Assembly (NCBI GenBank): GCA_026419785.1
Contig: JAODTK010000189.1
Coordinates: 124,001-188,000, forward strand
DNA length: 64,000 nt
Source of the DNA: Sclerodactyla briareus
Taxonomy: Eukaryota > Echinodermata > Holothuroidea > Dendrochirotida > Sclerodactylidae
Direction: 5' to 3'
This document shows positions 1 through 10,105 of the stretch, piece after piece. Position 1 is the first letter of the stretch. Every line of letters begins with the position of its first letter. The translations under genes were made by a program, and so were the position numbers. Below the pieces are notes generated by a model. It ran no database searches and was not told the DNA's origin. It saw nothing but the letters and a program-made list of their open reading frames with translations.

Positions 1-43
1 GAAGACTTTTGCAATGTAATATCTTATTTTTTATATACTCAGC

Positions 44-112
44 AGGTATCAGTAGGTTCATGGGTAATCCTACTAACCAGGCAATGCTACCATGAACCAG
101 CATCTGTGAGAC
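44..112 (+). pseudogene. Degenerate copy 1 of an Ig C-terminal half exon
   Basis: This stretch resembles the Ig exon at 581-676. It shares the cagtaggt start, the caatgctacc core (Cys-Asn-Ala-Thr region) and the ctgtgagac...taatgtaatatcc exon-end and intron-start. The block between them is scrambled and no reading frame survives, so the Tyr-x-Cys signature is lost. It is the first of three exon copies within 700 bases. It could be a decayed exon duplicate or badly sequenced DNA. Confidence 0.45.
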
Positions 113-147
113 TAATGTAATATCCCTGTATTATTATTATATAATCG

Positions 148-548
148 ATGACCAGTAGTACCATATGATGAGGGTCCTACAGTGCAAACGCTAACCAACA
201 GGGTTCCCCCTCGGTCATGGAAAACCTGGAAAAGTCATGGAATTTCATCAATGAAAATCCAGGCCTAGAAAGATTTTGAAATTCAGTGAAAAGTTGTTGA
301 GTCCATGAAAAAGTCAGGGGAATTTTTCATGAAGTGATGTTGTTCCTTTGCTCACGCTGTGGTTTGGTTGTTGCTTTGGCTCTGTTTTGGGTGTTCAATT
401 TTGAGAATTCCTGGCGAGATGTCGTAGAGAAGGTCTTGGAAATTCTATATTTGGTCATGGAAAGTCCATGGAAAGTTGATTGCCCAGAATCGCAGAAACT
501 CTGTACCAACCACTATGGCTCTGTCATGACCACAGCTGTGGGACTTAA
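148..548 (+). pseudogene. Copy 2 of the Ig half exon, split by a hAT-like insertion
   Basis: The exon starts near 148 (ccagtagtaccatatgatgagggtcctacagtgcaaacgct, read in two parts) and encodes the start of the Asp-Glu-Gly-Ser-Tyr-x-Cys motif. At 198 it is broken by a 305-bp insertion. It resumes at 504 with taccaaccactatggctctg, matching the Asn-His-Tyr-Gly-Ser-Val segment of the copy at 581-676. It then runs into taatgtaatatcc, the same intron start as copy 1. The insertion makes this copy non-functional as an exon unless the insert is absent from other alleles. Confidence 0.6.
199..503. mobile_element. hAT-like non-autonomous element (MITE) inside an Ig exon copy
   Basis: The insert starts CAGGGTTCCC and ends AGAAACTCTG, so both termini begin CAGRGTT when read inward, as hAT-type inverted repeats often do. 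The exon sequence taccaacc recurs on both sides (about 191-198 with a one-base error, and 504-511), consistent with an 8-bp target-site duplication. The interior carries several gtcatggaaa-type words and no transposase frame. Family assignment rests on TIR form and TSD length only. The open frame that starts at 334 reads out of this element into the Ig exon and is not a real N-terminus. Confidence 0.6.
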
Positions 549-580
549 TGTAATATCCTTGATTAATATTACATTATCAG

Positions 581-676
581 GTGCCAGTAGGTATGATGAG
601 GGTTCCTACCAGTGCAATGCTACCAACCACTATGGCTCTGTCATCAGCACTCCCGTGAGACTGACATCACGGTCCT
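581..676 (+). CDS. Ig domain, C-terminal half exon (copy 3, intact)
   Basis: After a polypyrimidine-poor but usable acceptor (acattatcag, ending 580), the frame encodes Ala-Ser-Arg-Tyr-Asp-Glu-Gly-Ser-Tyr-Gln-Cys-Asn-Ala-Thr-Asn-His-Tyr-Gly-Ser-Val. This is the strand E-F to G signature of an I-set Ig domain (Asp-x-Gly-x-Tyr-x-Cys followed by Asn-x-x-Gly). The domain's second disulphide Cys is present. The end near acatcacg is approximate, because no strong GT donor context is visible. It is the last and best preserved of three tandem copies, and presumably encodes half of an extracellular adhesion-type Ig domain of the gene continued downstream. Confidence 0.7.
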
Positions 677-679
677 TAT

Positions 680-790
680 AACACATCGGTAAATTGATAG
701 AGCATTGGCTTCTCATCTGGGCGATCGGGTTTTATTCCTGCCCTGGTCAAAGCTTGGGTATGACTCATCTGGGTATTCAGCATGTAGACT
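680..790 (+). mobile_element. Probable tRNA-derived SINE head
   Basis: The sequence ggtaaattgatagagcattg resembles a tRNA A box, and about 30 bases later cgggttttattcctgccc resembles a B box (GGTTCRATTCC) with one substitution. The 3' boundary is not visible. It is too degenerate for a functional tRNA, so a SINE is the better reading. Confidence 0.4.
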
Positions 791-1884
791 GGATCAGGAA
801 AAGGTTATAATGGAGTATATTTATGTTGCCTTCTGTGTGAAAAACCCCCCACCTCTCCTTGAGGATCAGTGTGTGTAACTGTGTACATTAATCCTTTATC
901 ACTTGAGCCCTTGGTAACCTGATCTCATAATGGGCTTGACTGAGAGCTTCATCACTAGCTTTCATGTGGCTGACAGTTAACAAGTTTATCAAATAAACAC
1001 AACAACTGCCCTGAAATTGGGCACGCTAATTAATCAGAATTCGTCTGTGGGGGTGGGAGTTCTAAGATTCAGGGATCCTGAGGTGGTGTACGTACCCCAG
1101 CTCATCCCGATAGCCTATGTTGAAGAATACCATTTTGGGCCATATATATGCAAAACGGTGCAATGCTTGTCATGACCCCACTAGTTAACTTGTTTATTTG
1201 GTTAGTTCTTCTTAAAGGGGTGAAGAGGGGGGGGGGGGGGATGTCAAATTCCTTCCCAATGTTTCAGTGAGGACTATAGCAGGTACTATGGAACAATTCC
1301 AGTCCCTGAAAAAAGAGAGCCTTCTATTTATTAGAACCTATTCTTAAGCCATTTTTCCTCCTACCAATTTCTTTGTCATCTATATGTTTTTTTCTTGCAG
1401 TGAGGTTGTATTTGTATCTGCTCCCAACTCTGTGGTGTAACCGTAATGAAGGGGAACCAGCTGTCTTCATGTGTATGTGAACCGGACACCCTCTCCCACC
1501 TTGGAGTGGCATAAGGTACAGGATTTGCAGCTGGCCCAACACTTGGTTTTGTACGGCTTACTTTGTAATGATCATCTAGTTGTAAGCAGATCCTGCTGCA
1601 GAGGATTACTGCATAGATCATGCAGCCACTTTAGTGGTGGCAAGCAGAAGGACTTTGTCAGGATTACTGGGTCACAGTCGTCACAAGGGGTGTCTTGAAG
1701 ACATATAAGGAGGGGGTTCATCATGGGGAACTCATCTAATGTAGGCCTGGACCCAATCCTTCCTACTGCCCCCCCCCCCACTCCCCATTTCACACTCCTT
1801 GAGTATCCTTCAAGTATATATGAGGATAACCTGCCTCATCATGGTCCCTCTACCTATTGCAAGTTGTGGTGTTACAGGTACCAA
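791..1884. other. Non-coding stretch, no gene seen
   Basis: Short frames only, with no recognisable domain. It contains a G homopolymer at about 1227-1240 and a C run near 1771-1780. It is presumably intronic for the + strand Ig gene. Confidence 0.5.
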
Positions 1885-2765
1885 GGCCGTAACACTTGGG
1901 TGGCAATAAAAAATGATTCCATGGAGTTAATAGGTTATTGCCACCTGGTGGCACGGCAGAATGATTCCATGCAGTGTTACCATTGATTGCCTACTCAGTG
2001 GCAATAGAATGGTTTTATATGATAATAATATTATGCGGCTAACTGGGTCATTGCCACTCGAGGGCAAGCAGAGTGATTCCATGGAGGTTATATATGGTAA
2101 TTGCCACCTAAGTGCAAGTAAATGGTTTTATCACTACTGGGTCTGCCACTCGGGGCAAGAGAATGATTCCATTGAGGTTAATGGTAATTGCCACTTATGG
2201 CAAGTATAATGGTTTTATGCAGCTAACTGGGTCATTGCCACTCGAGGGCAAGCAGAGTGATTCCAATGGATGTTAATTGGTATTGCCACTTGATAGCACG
2301 TAAAAATGGTTTTTATTAATATGGCAGCTGACTGGGGTCATGCTTGTGTCCACTAGGGCAAGCAGAATGCACTCCAGGAGTGTTAATCAGTAATTGCCCA
2401 CTTAATAGCACGTAAATGGTTTTTTTATGCAGCTAACTGGGTCATTGCCACTCGAGGGCAAGCAGAGTTCCATGAGGTAATGGTAAATTGCCCGCCTTAA
2501 TCGCAAGTATCAGGTTTTTTATCCAGAATAACTGGTCATTGCCAACTCGAGGGCCAGAGAATGATTCCCAATGGAGGTTAATGGGTATTCCGTCTTAATA
2601 GCAAGTTAGGATGGTTTTTTTAATCCAGATAACTGGGCTTGCCACTCGGGGCAAGCAGAATGATCCATGGAGTTAATTGGTACTTGCCCTTATGTCAATT
2701 TGATGGTTTTTTTTAAATCCAGATAACTGGGTCTTGCCCACTCGAGGCAAGCCTAATGATCCATA
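1885..2765. repeat. Minisatellite, unit about 100 bp built of two related ~50-bp halves
   Basis: The anchor aatggttttat recurs near 2009, 2112, 2208, 2306, 2407, 2509, 2611 and 2703, giving a period close to 100. Within each unit two halves share the core ATTGCCACT: one continues into TTAATAGCAAGTAAATGG, the other into CGAGGGCAAGCAGAGTG. The array is therefore an alternating dimer. Single-base indels are frequent. No conserved coding potential is seen. Confidence 0.8.
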
Positions 2766-3524
2766 AAGAGTGTTGGTTCTTGGCACTGTGGTTTGTTTCG
2801 GTTTGTGAAAGAGTGGCGGAGGCTACCCCATGAGAACCTGAATCCACACAACCAAAAGAGAAGATAACCCAGATGCCCCTGAAGAATTTGCCCACAATTC
2901 CATTTAATATAAATCAAGACTGTTCTTGAACGCATTCACACTCTTAGACAGAACAACATCTTCAGAGCGCTATTCCAGTCTGATAACTCTTGCGAAAGAA
3001 ATATTTACCCAATGTCCAATCTAAGCGTTTCCCACAAAGGCTTGAGGCAATTAACCCCTTTGGGGCAAAAGTTTGAAAACTTTGGTACAGCATAATTATT
3101 TTTAGGCAGGTTTACTGTCATTCTAAACTTGGGGGGCGAAGTAGAAAAGGTTCAGGCAGTTCAAGCTGTTTTTGACATCTGGTGCATCTTGCATCTGTGG
3201 GGAAGTTTAAGGCGGGGATGCAATTTCATTATTGCCAAAATAAATGATTTAGTGTCAAGTCAGTTTGCTATAATGGTAAACCATGAAACATTTTCCTTCA
3301 AGAGCTTCTCCTTATTTGAGACTGAGCAATAGACATGTTTGGCTCCCTCGCTGACTATATTTTGCCATAATAATGATTTTATAAGTAGGCCAGATGCTGC
3401 CACTCTTAGACCACTTCTAACTACAATTATAACCACTATGCTCCAAAAACTCCTAACCTGCCACATAGGCGAAATGAAAGGCCACTTCATAAATCATGCT
3501 GTTTTGTTGTATTTCATCTTTCAG
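2766..3524. other. Non-coding stretch, no gene seen
   Basis: I see no domain, RNA or repeat that I can name. It ends with a pyrimidine-rich stretch (catctttcag, ending 3524) that serves as the acceptor of the next exon. Confidence 0.5.
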
Positions 3525-3728
3525 ACTTTCGTTTCTTTCCCAAGGAATCGCAGTTTAACATTCTACGCCCAACATCACCGTCCCTTGGTGTCCATTGGTC
3601 ATGGGGGGCATTACTACCTTACTCGAGCTAGCTACCCCATCTGCATGTCAGCGATCACGGGGCGTATACAGTGCCGTGCCGACCAGCTCACACTCAGCAA
3701 ATCAACATTGTTTGGAGTTTTATATCGG
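3525..3728 (+). CDS. Probable Ig-domain exon, frame broken by indels
   Basis: The exon is bounded by an acceptor ending 3524 and a strong donor (cgg|gtaagt, GT at 3729). Near the start one frame reads Pro-Asn-Ile-Thr-Val-Pro, like the A-strand opening of an Ig domain. Near the end another frame reads Ser-Asp-His-Gly-Ala-Tyr-Thr, with Cys-Arg-Ala-Asp after one more shift, which matches Asp-x-Gly-x-Tyr-x-Cys. At least two frame changes are needed. The last six exon bases and the donor belong to the block repeated at 10106, so there the donor is present without its exon. The Ig call rests on the two short motifs. Confidence 0.5.
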
Positions 3729-4639
3729 GTAAGTAGGAAACACAATAATGATAAAAAAAGGAAAAAAAGTATTGAGAATACTGATATGGAGCCTTTTGAT
3801 TAGCACATGCGAGAATCTCGTACAGGCCTTTTCCCCTTCTCAGCCTAGGCATACTCTACCACCGTGTGTTTTACAACCTCCATGATCCGATTTTACCCTG
3901 TTGAGAAGAAACAATTGAGCTTTCACTCCTAACACTGTTGGTGATTTTGTAACAGCACAGTCCTGCCGGTTTTAAGCCGGGGCCTTTCAAATTTGCCCCT
4001 TAATTCAGGTGGCACATGACTTTAGGTAAGATTGACTGGTTTTAGACATTGAGTGGCTGAGGTTCTGGTGCAGGGTTGTTCTTGTTCACTTAATCTACCC
4101 ACTTAGGTGGTTGGAGCAGATGATGTGTAGTGTATTGCCAAAACCGTGACCTGGAAAAAAAGGATCGTTTTTTATGAGAATCAACTTATAATGTTCCCAA
4201 GCTTTAGCTCCGCTGACTGGATCGGAGTTTCCATTAAACCGAGTGAGGAATAATTCTATCTATATTAGTTTTAGTTATTGACATAATCGTCATAACTGTC
4301 ATGCAAGAATCTAGCATTGATTGGGGCAGCACAGTGACAAAAGTGGCTACACATCGGTAGGGCAGCGCATGGGTGGGTAGCAGCAGAGGTGGGTGTCTAC
4401 ACAGTGTGGCAGCAGTGATGGTGGTGGTGTACCAGTGGGGGCAGAGCCGGTGAGGCCCTAGTGACAGTGACTGTGCAGAGAGTGGTGGCGACTGTTTATG
4501 TAACCAACAGTAGCCATCCCTTGGTGGTGCAGAGTCAGTGGTTGTGTTGCAGCAACACGGTGGGCAGTGACACAGCGGCGGTGGTGTGACAGTGACAACA
4601 TGGTGGAACAATGGCGGTAGTTAAATAATATTCTAATGA
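3729..4639. other. Intron with CAGTG-rich cryptic simple sequence
   Basis: No gene is seen. Bases about 4320-4620 are rich in gcagca, cagtg and ggtgg words. This creates a long but low-complexity frame on the - strand, which I do not accept as a gene. The same sequence recurs unchanged at 10112-11022. Confidence 0.6.
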
Positions 4640-5645
4640 ATCAGTATTTTGGGAATATCAAAAGTTCAGTTTTTTTGATTCCCTTGACAAAATCAGAGGA
4701 GTCTATGCAGTCATACAGTGTGTGTGTATGTAATGTATGGCGTAGGCTTTAACCGGATAACTTGACCCTACCTAGTGTGAACCTTCATACGGTGGTAATT
4801 GTGGTTCCCATTAGGAGTACATGAACCGCCATTGTTTTTGGGGTCAGGTCAAATTAGGTCATCAGAGGTCAAAGTCTGGAAAACCTTGTAAACACGATAA
4901 GTCCAGAATGGTTGATCCGATCAAGTTCAAATTTTCGTGTATATCTTTCTCTTCGTGGTGGGGTACAGGAACCCTATGTTTTGGTTTAGGTGGGAGTGAA
5001 TGTAGCAAGAAAATGGAAAATGGAAAATTCATATTTTTGGGCCAATTTGGCTTTTTTAAACCGATAAAGCGAGACGGACCACCACCTGGTTGGATGAAGC
5101 TCATTCGTGTTATGTGTGTTCGGTCCTGAAGGTCCATGAACCCCATGTTTTGAGGTCGGCGAGGTCATCTGAGGTCCCCCAGAGGTCAAAGCTGAAAACC
5201 CTTAACGAACCGATAGTCCGATTGGTTGGTCTGAATCACAAGTTGAAATTTGGGTGTAAAGCTTTCTTATGGGGGTACGGAACCTGTTGTTTTGAATTAA
5301 GGTCGGTGGTAGAATTTTTTGGTCAACGGACTCAACTCCACCGGGATGGATGAAGCCCATACTGGTATGTTTGTTCCCCATGATGAGTACCTTAAACCTA
5401 TTGTTTTCGGGTCAGTCAGAGGTCGATTCCGAGGTCACCAGGGGTCAATGTTGAAAACTTTGAAACTGAGTGTGTAGCTTCCTCATCAAGATACAGGAAC
5501 CCTATTGGTTGGTTGTGAAATTTGTCAGACGTTCTTGCCCATAAACTGGTACAAATCTCCCATTTGTTGCTTGTGTCTGGGTACAGGCTGGTCATGCGAG
5601 ATCCAAGGATCCACTGAGCCTCTTGGCTTTCTGGTTTTAATAATT
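4640..5645 (+). repeat. Composite repeat, instance 1 (short array)
   Basis: The left flank (tttttgattccc, then ggagtctatgcagtca) leads into a short TG run at about 4717. About two dimeric units follow, with the landmarks gataagtccagaatgg (A monomer) and ggatgaagctcat (B monomer). The right flank ends gatccactgagcctcttggc and cttctggttt-like sequence near 5630. The same flanks bound the long array at 15790-20075, so the whole is one element family with a variable number of internal units. AGGTCA words cluster at 4838-4871 and 5150-5190. Confidence 0.75.
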
Positions 5646-5676
5646 TGAATTTTGTTTATTTTTTTTTTTTCTGCAG

Positions 5677-5799
5677 CCCAAGCCATGATCACCTCAGAGC
5701 ACCCTCCTGAAGACTGTTCTATCAGGGAACCCCCACACCTTCATCTGTAATCTACTGGGTATTCCGCCCAGATATCATCATGGTACATAGACGGGACTG
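5677..5799 (+). CDS. Ig domain, N-terminal half exon (block copy 1)
   Basis: The exon lies between a textbook acceptor (poly-T then ctgcag, ending 5676) and a donor (actg|gtgagt). Allowing one-base indels it encodes Phe-Ile-Cys-Asn-Ala-Thr-Gly-Tyr-Pro followed by Trp-Tyr-x-Asp-Gly, the B-strand Cys and C-strand Trp of an I-set Ig domain. The copy at 12049-12171 keeps the Cys-Asn-Ala-Thr-Gly segment in frame where this copy lacks one base (aatctact against aatgctact). Length and phase suit the half-domain exon style of its neighbours. Read as it stands the frame is broken. Confidence 0.68.
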
Positions 5800-5989
5800 G
5801 TGAGTACCAAGAATAGGGAATTGCTAGTGACTTTTTTTTCATTTTATATGGTTATACACTTGCTGAGCTGAGGATTCAAACCTATTCAAGGCCCATCAAA
5901 GGTACAGACCTGATACTGCCCCTTATTTTGCAGCTGCGATCCTTCGCCATGTACACGGAATGAGGCAATATGCCTCTTTGGTGGTACCT

Positions 5990-6245
5990 TAATGTGGGAG
6001 TGGGGGAAATCACACGAAGATGGCAACTTGGCAAATTGCCGCCACCCTTTTGTTAATATTCCCTGCATCGCGAAACCTATCCACCAAAATTGTGCATGAG
6101 GCGCCCAGCGAAAAGTCAACAGTACCGATATTTCAAAGTCCTTGGCATGACGACAACCGGGGGGATTCACCCTGGTCTCCTCTCCCGGGTGGAAGGCCGA
6201 CGTACGCTCTACCAATGTGCCAACCTCTCGTTTTTAAACAGCAAT
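5990..6245 (-). mobile_element. tRNA-derived SINE (block copy 1)
   Basis: On the - strand the sequence begins near 6245 with a tRNA-like head: ttggcacattggtagagcg (A box) and, about 35 bases on, agggtgaatccc (degenerate B box). The body continues through a ttcgctgggcgcc segment. The orthologous position in the other block, 12360-12585, preserves a better B box (gggttgaaatccc). The 3' boundary is uncertain. Confidence 0.55.
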
Positions 6246-7407
6246 AGATTATATGGGGAGGGGCAGGAAGAGACATGAGAATGAAAAACTCAAGTCACAA
6301 GCAGTGTTTTTTGATTACTTACTCAGCATAAGTACTTCCCCTCACATTGCCCTTCCACAATCCCTACAGGAAAAAGGGTCCTTATTTTCAATTGGGCCCG
6401 GAAAAATGTACATATATGCACTCTTTTGGCATTCTAAGCCTCTCCCAAATCAGAGCATTGCCCAGCATAGAGCAGGCCCCCGGTTACCCCTACTTCCTCA
6501 AACGCCTCCCTCGGAATGGCAGTCAGTCCAACCCCCATTCTTTGCAATGTAGAAATGTTAAGGGTTCTTCGAGTATTAAAAGTAAAGTCATAATTACCTG
6601 CTCGTGTCCTTTAGAAGAGCATGTATAGCACATACTGTGAATGTCTAACCTGGAACATCCAAAGCAATATAAACCCTAACCCCTGCTGTGGTGATCACTC
6701 TGTCGTGCTGTGGCATGTGTTTTTGCATGTGACTTGGTGTAATGTTCCATGCTTGTTCATAAGCAGGATTCTTCCAAACTGTAACTATTGTGTTTGTGGT
6801 CATTAGGTTTGGGTGTAACTTGCAATTTACTAGATTTTTGCATTGGATACAAAATTTACTAAAATTCAGCAGATTAATTACTGCTCTCCTTTTATAATTG
6901 TTTTGTCCATGCTGACAAGGGAATGAGAGCAGGCGGTTGACTCTACAATGATTATATTTCCAGGGGAAAATATGTAAATTTGCAATGTGATTTGCATGAT
7001 TTAATGTAAAAGTTTTATCATTATTTTCAGGAATTTGATATCCTTTGATCTTGGAATTGAACATAGATTTTCGATCACTGGGAGTCATTCATGTATCCAA
7101 TTTTATGATTTTAACAGTTTCTTAAAGTTTTGTTGGATCCCCATGAAACTTGAAATCTGTGTTCCCACCATTAGTCTTTGAATGTTGGGTTTTAGAGGAG
7201 GGTTCCTGAGGTTGAAATTATCTCAAATGTGCCGGATTTCATTCACATTTTTCATTCTGGTCACATTTCGTAAAACCTGGTGGACTGATCAGATCATTCT
7301 GTCCCAATGAATTTGTAGGTGGGACACGGTCAGTGCACCGATTTCCCATATTGTGAAACACTTGGAGAACTCACTTGTTCTTCTTTCCTTCCTTTCCCAT
7401 TTCTAAT
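6246..7407. other. Intron sequence, no gene seen
   Basis: The corresponding sequence in the second block is 12586-13715. The small frames here are not preserved between the two copies, which argues against coding. Confidence 0.6.
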
Positions 7408-7558
7408 CCATGACTGATGTCTGACCGCCGTCCAATGAGTCCTGGGGTCCTCAAGATCGTGAGCGCCGAGGGACCAGACTCTGAAGTACTACTCCTGCCA
7501 ATGCGAGCAACTCCATCGGACACGTAGAACAGTAATGTCACAAACTTCTTTGTTCAAG
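7408..7558 (+). CDS. Ig domain, C-terminal half exon (block copy 1)
   Basis: The exon ends at the donor ttcaag|gtaatc. The encoded segment, seen best in the copy at 13716-13860, is Trp-Val-Leu-Lys-Ile-Val-Ser-Ala-Glu-Gly, then Asp-Ser-Gly-Lys-Tyr-Ser-Cys-His-Ala-Ala-Thr-Ser-Ile-Gly-Gln. This is the E-F-G portion of an I-set domain with its second disulphide Cys. This copy has several extra bases (tactactcctgcc against tactcctgcc), and its acceptor is altered (ctaatccatg where the other copy has caatctcagacatg). The frame is broken as written. Confidence 0.68.
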
Positions 7559-8289
7559 GTAATCCATGACGCCATGTGGGGGGGCTCACCTTCGTTTGTT
7601 CCTTTTATCACGGGCCACTTTGCTATTCTCACTTGTTTCAGTATTCAACACTTTACATTTAGGGTATTTTGCATCTACGTACTATAATGGCACGTTCTGA
7701 AGTAAGTGTGTCCAGTGTATTGATGGCCTGATACATGTCATTGGCAGTGGATGCTTGGAATTGAGAATGTTGGTGCGAGGGGGGTGGGGTGAGAGGGGCA
7801 GGAGGTTGCAAGTGGTGTTCACAAGTGCGTGTATCAATCACATGATGCAAATGGGTGTGGGTTTGTAGCATTCAAATCATTATTGCATTGTTTTAGTATG
7901 GTGGGATTTGTAACACGTACCTGCTAGTAACAAATCTCCATCTTAGACTAGGAACACTAAAGTAAGTAACAAGCATGGCTGTTTCCGCCCACATGTAGCT
8001 TTACGTGTCTACATTTCAACTGGGGTTTTTTTAAAACCAGAAGAAATCTTACAGTTCATTTCTTGTGAAATAATAGTACACCTGTTTCCATCTTTACAAA
8101 CTTTTGTCGGTATTCATATCACAAAACATGTCTTCAGAGCTTAAAAAACCGCTAAAATCATCATTTGAATAATATGATAATTTATCAACCAACTCTATCT
8201 TTTGGGACACATATCCAACACAATACCTAAGTCACATATGTAGCTGACCAAATTGTAGGTAAACTTGACAGGGTTATACTTTCACCAAG
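7559..8289. other. Intron, no gene seen
   Basis: It aligns with 13861-14592 in the second block. There is no domain or RNA signature. Confidence 0.55.
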
Positions 8290-8430
8290 ATTCCACCCAG
8301 TCAGTGCCCCTGTGAATGCCCGGGGAGTCGATGGTTTCTCAACTTCTCGGCCTCGCGGTCAAAGATCAGATTGAAATCACTTGGTTCAAGGACAAGCGTG
8401 AGGAATCAAAGAAACATGTGATGTTCCCGG
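8290..8430 (+). CDS. Ig domain, N-terminal half exon (block copy 1)
   Basis: The exon is followed by the donor cccgg|gtgagc. It encodes Gln-Ile-Glu-Ile-Thr-Trp-Phe-Lys-Asp, a C-strand Ig signature with the invariant Trp. The upstream Cys is readable in the second block (Leu-Asn-Cys-Ser-Ala-Ser-Gly) but here falls in a shifted stretch. Reading the two copies together supports a B-C half domain. Frame breaks are present in both copies, at different places. Confidence 0.58.
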
Positions 8431-9499
8431 GTGAGCACTTCTGTAAAACCAATCAAACTGGCTGGTCTGTATAGTAGCCGGTACCCACATGTGATGGAAT
8501 TAACACATAAGGGCCATGTATTGTTTGGCCTCATTGTTTTGATTTCAGCTGCCAGAACCAAGCTAACAATCACATGCATGGTTTTGAGGAACAGCCTGTT
8601 CCATCGTTCAGAGTTTGCCTTGAACTTCCCTTCACAGATTCTACTTCTCTCCTCGTCCCATGGTTGGTGTTTTCTCTTATTCTTTAAAAAAACTAATGAT
8701 TTGAATCAGTGTTTGAATGATATAATTGATTAAAATCGAATAAGATATAATTCACATCGAATGGTTTTTTTCAATAAAATTCTGATCCAATAAATCAATT
8801 TAATGAAATACTTGGATTTTGAAGCATCATTTTTTCATTAAATTTCTTATTCAAATATGATTTTTGATCATCCTGATTTAGATCAAACCACCTGCCTCCT
8901 CCACACTTGATGTTATGGACCCCCTCTGAAACATCCGATCCCGCCCCTGTATCGCGCCTCCATCATAGTTGCTCGCCAGTGCCACAAGGGATCAGCTTTG
9001 TCCAAATTCTCTCACAGATCGATTGGAGGATTATATATTGGTTTCAGTATATCCTTGACCGATTGTTCATGGGTGGGATGTCCCTGGAATTTGAGGTCAG
9101 GTTTCCTCTTCCTCCAGGCGATTGATTTTGACATTTTTGTTGACAAGGTCAGGCAGCGTCTGCTTCCATAGGTTCAAATACATTGGGTGTCCATGAAGGT
9201 TGTTCAGGCAGTATCACTGACTGATTGATCATACAGGGTGGTTTCACAGATCATCTGAGGGGTCCGTTTTTTTTCAATGGCTTCATCAAATTCCCCTTCT
9301 AAGAATTGATTTGAGTATCATCAAAATTAGTTATTATCATCATTGAGACCATTGGTACATTTTGAGGACATTCCGGAAGGTTGAGGTCAATATAATATTA
9401 AGTCCTTTCTATGATTTTTTGCGGTGGTGTTTTACCACTAAAAATCTCCTCACCGGTTCCCTCACTGGACTGCTACAAATTCCTATGTAATGTTATTGG
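8431..9499. other. Mostly intronic; possible further small exons
   Basis: Two splice-like acceptors occur in both block copies: gatttcag at about 8548, followed by ctgccagaaccaagctaaca, and ctctcacag at about 9016. The first could start a short Ig exon with a Cys and Asn-Asn residues, but the copies disagree, so I do not call a gene. A T/A-rich imperfect repeat (gat/ttt/aat words) fills about 8690-8880. Confidence 0.35.
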
Positions 9500-10105
9500 C
9501 ACTCTTGTTGAGAAGCTCACTGTTTCATTTATGGGTATAATAATGCAAACATTTTTGATTCCTGACGAAGTCAAGGAATCTATGCAGTCACGTCCGTGTG
9601 TTGGTGTGTCTGTTGTTGTGTGTGTGTGTGTGTGTGTGTGTTGTGTGTGTGGTGTGTGTTACTGTGTGTGGGTGGTGTGGTGTGTTGTGTGTGTGTGTTT
9701 GTATTATGTGTGTGTGTGACCGCCAACCTTGTACACACATAAACTTTATCAGTCTGGGTAGGTCAGGCCTCATACTTGTATGTGTGTTCCCGCATGATGA
9801 GTACATAACCTATTGTTTTTTTGGGTCAGTCAGAGGTCATCTGAGGTCACCAGAGGTCAGTCTAAACCTTGTACAGACGAGTCAGAAGGGTTGTCCTGAT
9901 CAAGTTGAAACTTGGTGTTACTTTCCTATGGGGAGTACAGGAACCCTATCTTTTTGTTCAGGTCGGGGTGAAATTTTGGTCGAAAATAGAACATTTTGTG
10001 AAATTTCGATATTTGGGCAATTTTGGATTTTAAAAACCTATACAGCGACCCCACCGGAGGGATGAGCTCATATTGGTATGTTTTCCCCATGTGAGTACTG
10101 AACCC
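9500..10105 (+). repeat. Composite repeat, truncated instance
   Basis: The left flank (gcaaacatttttgattcc, then gtcaaggaatctatgcag) is followed by a TG-rich microsatellite at 9612-9720. One to two dimeric units follow, with AGGTCA words at about 9831-9860. The element is cut at the block junction 10105/10106. Its counterpart in the other block, from 15790, continues into the long array. Confidence 0.8.

Larger units (their letters stand above)
3723..10105. repeat. Tandem block copy 1 (6.38 kb)
   Basis: This block is repeated directly at 10106 with an offset of exactly 6,383. Bases 3723-5415 are identical to 10106-11798. Beyond that point the two copies still align exon for exon and intron for intron but differ by frequent one- to few-base indels. 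The junction at 10105/10106 joins the interior of the dimeric satellite repeat to intron sequence, with tatcggg shared at the break. Confidence 0.9.

Noticed and set aside
334-681. 115-codon frame ending in an Ig motif
   Set aside because: Its first half is the hAT-like insertion. Only the part after the acceptor at 580 is Ig coding.
3339-3803. 154-codon frame as a complete gene
   Set aside because: It overlaps an Ig-like exon only in part and reads through its acceptor and donor. The Ig motifs lie partly in other frames.
4234-4611. 125-codon frame on the - strand, repeated identically at 10617-10994
   Set aside because: The sequence is low-complexity CAGTG/GGTGG text. The identity only reflects the exact repeat of 1,693 bases, not selection.
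4821-5353. Overlapping frames on both strands, duplicated at 11204-11736
   Set aside because: They lie inside the satellite-bearing composite repeat. The many other units of the repeat do not keep these frames.
9588-10065. Frames rich in Cys-Val or Thr-His through TG repeats (also 15812-16211)
   Set aside because: They arise from the TG microsatellite and satellite units. The two block copies give different frames.
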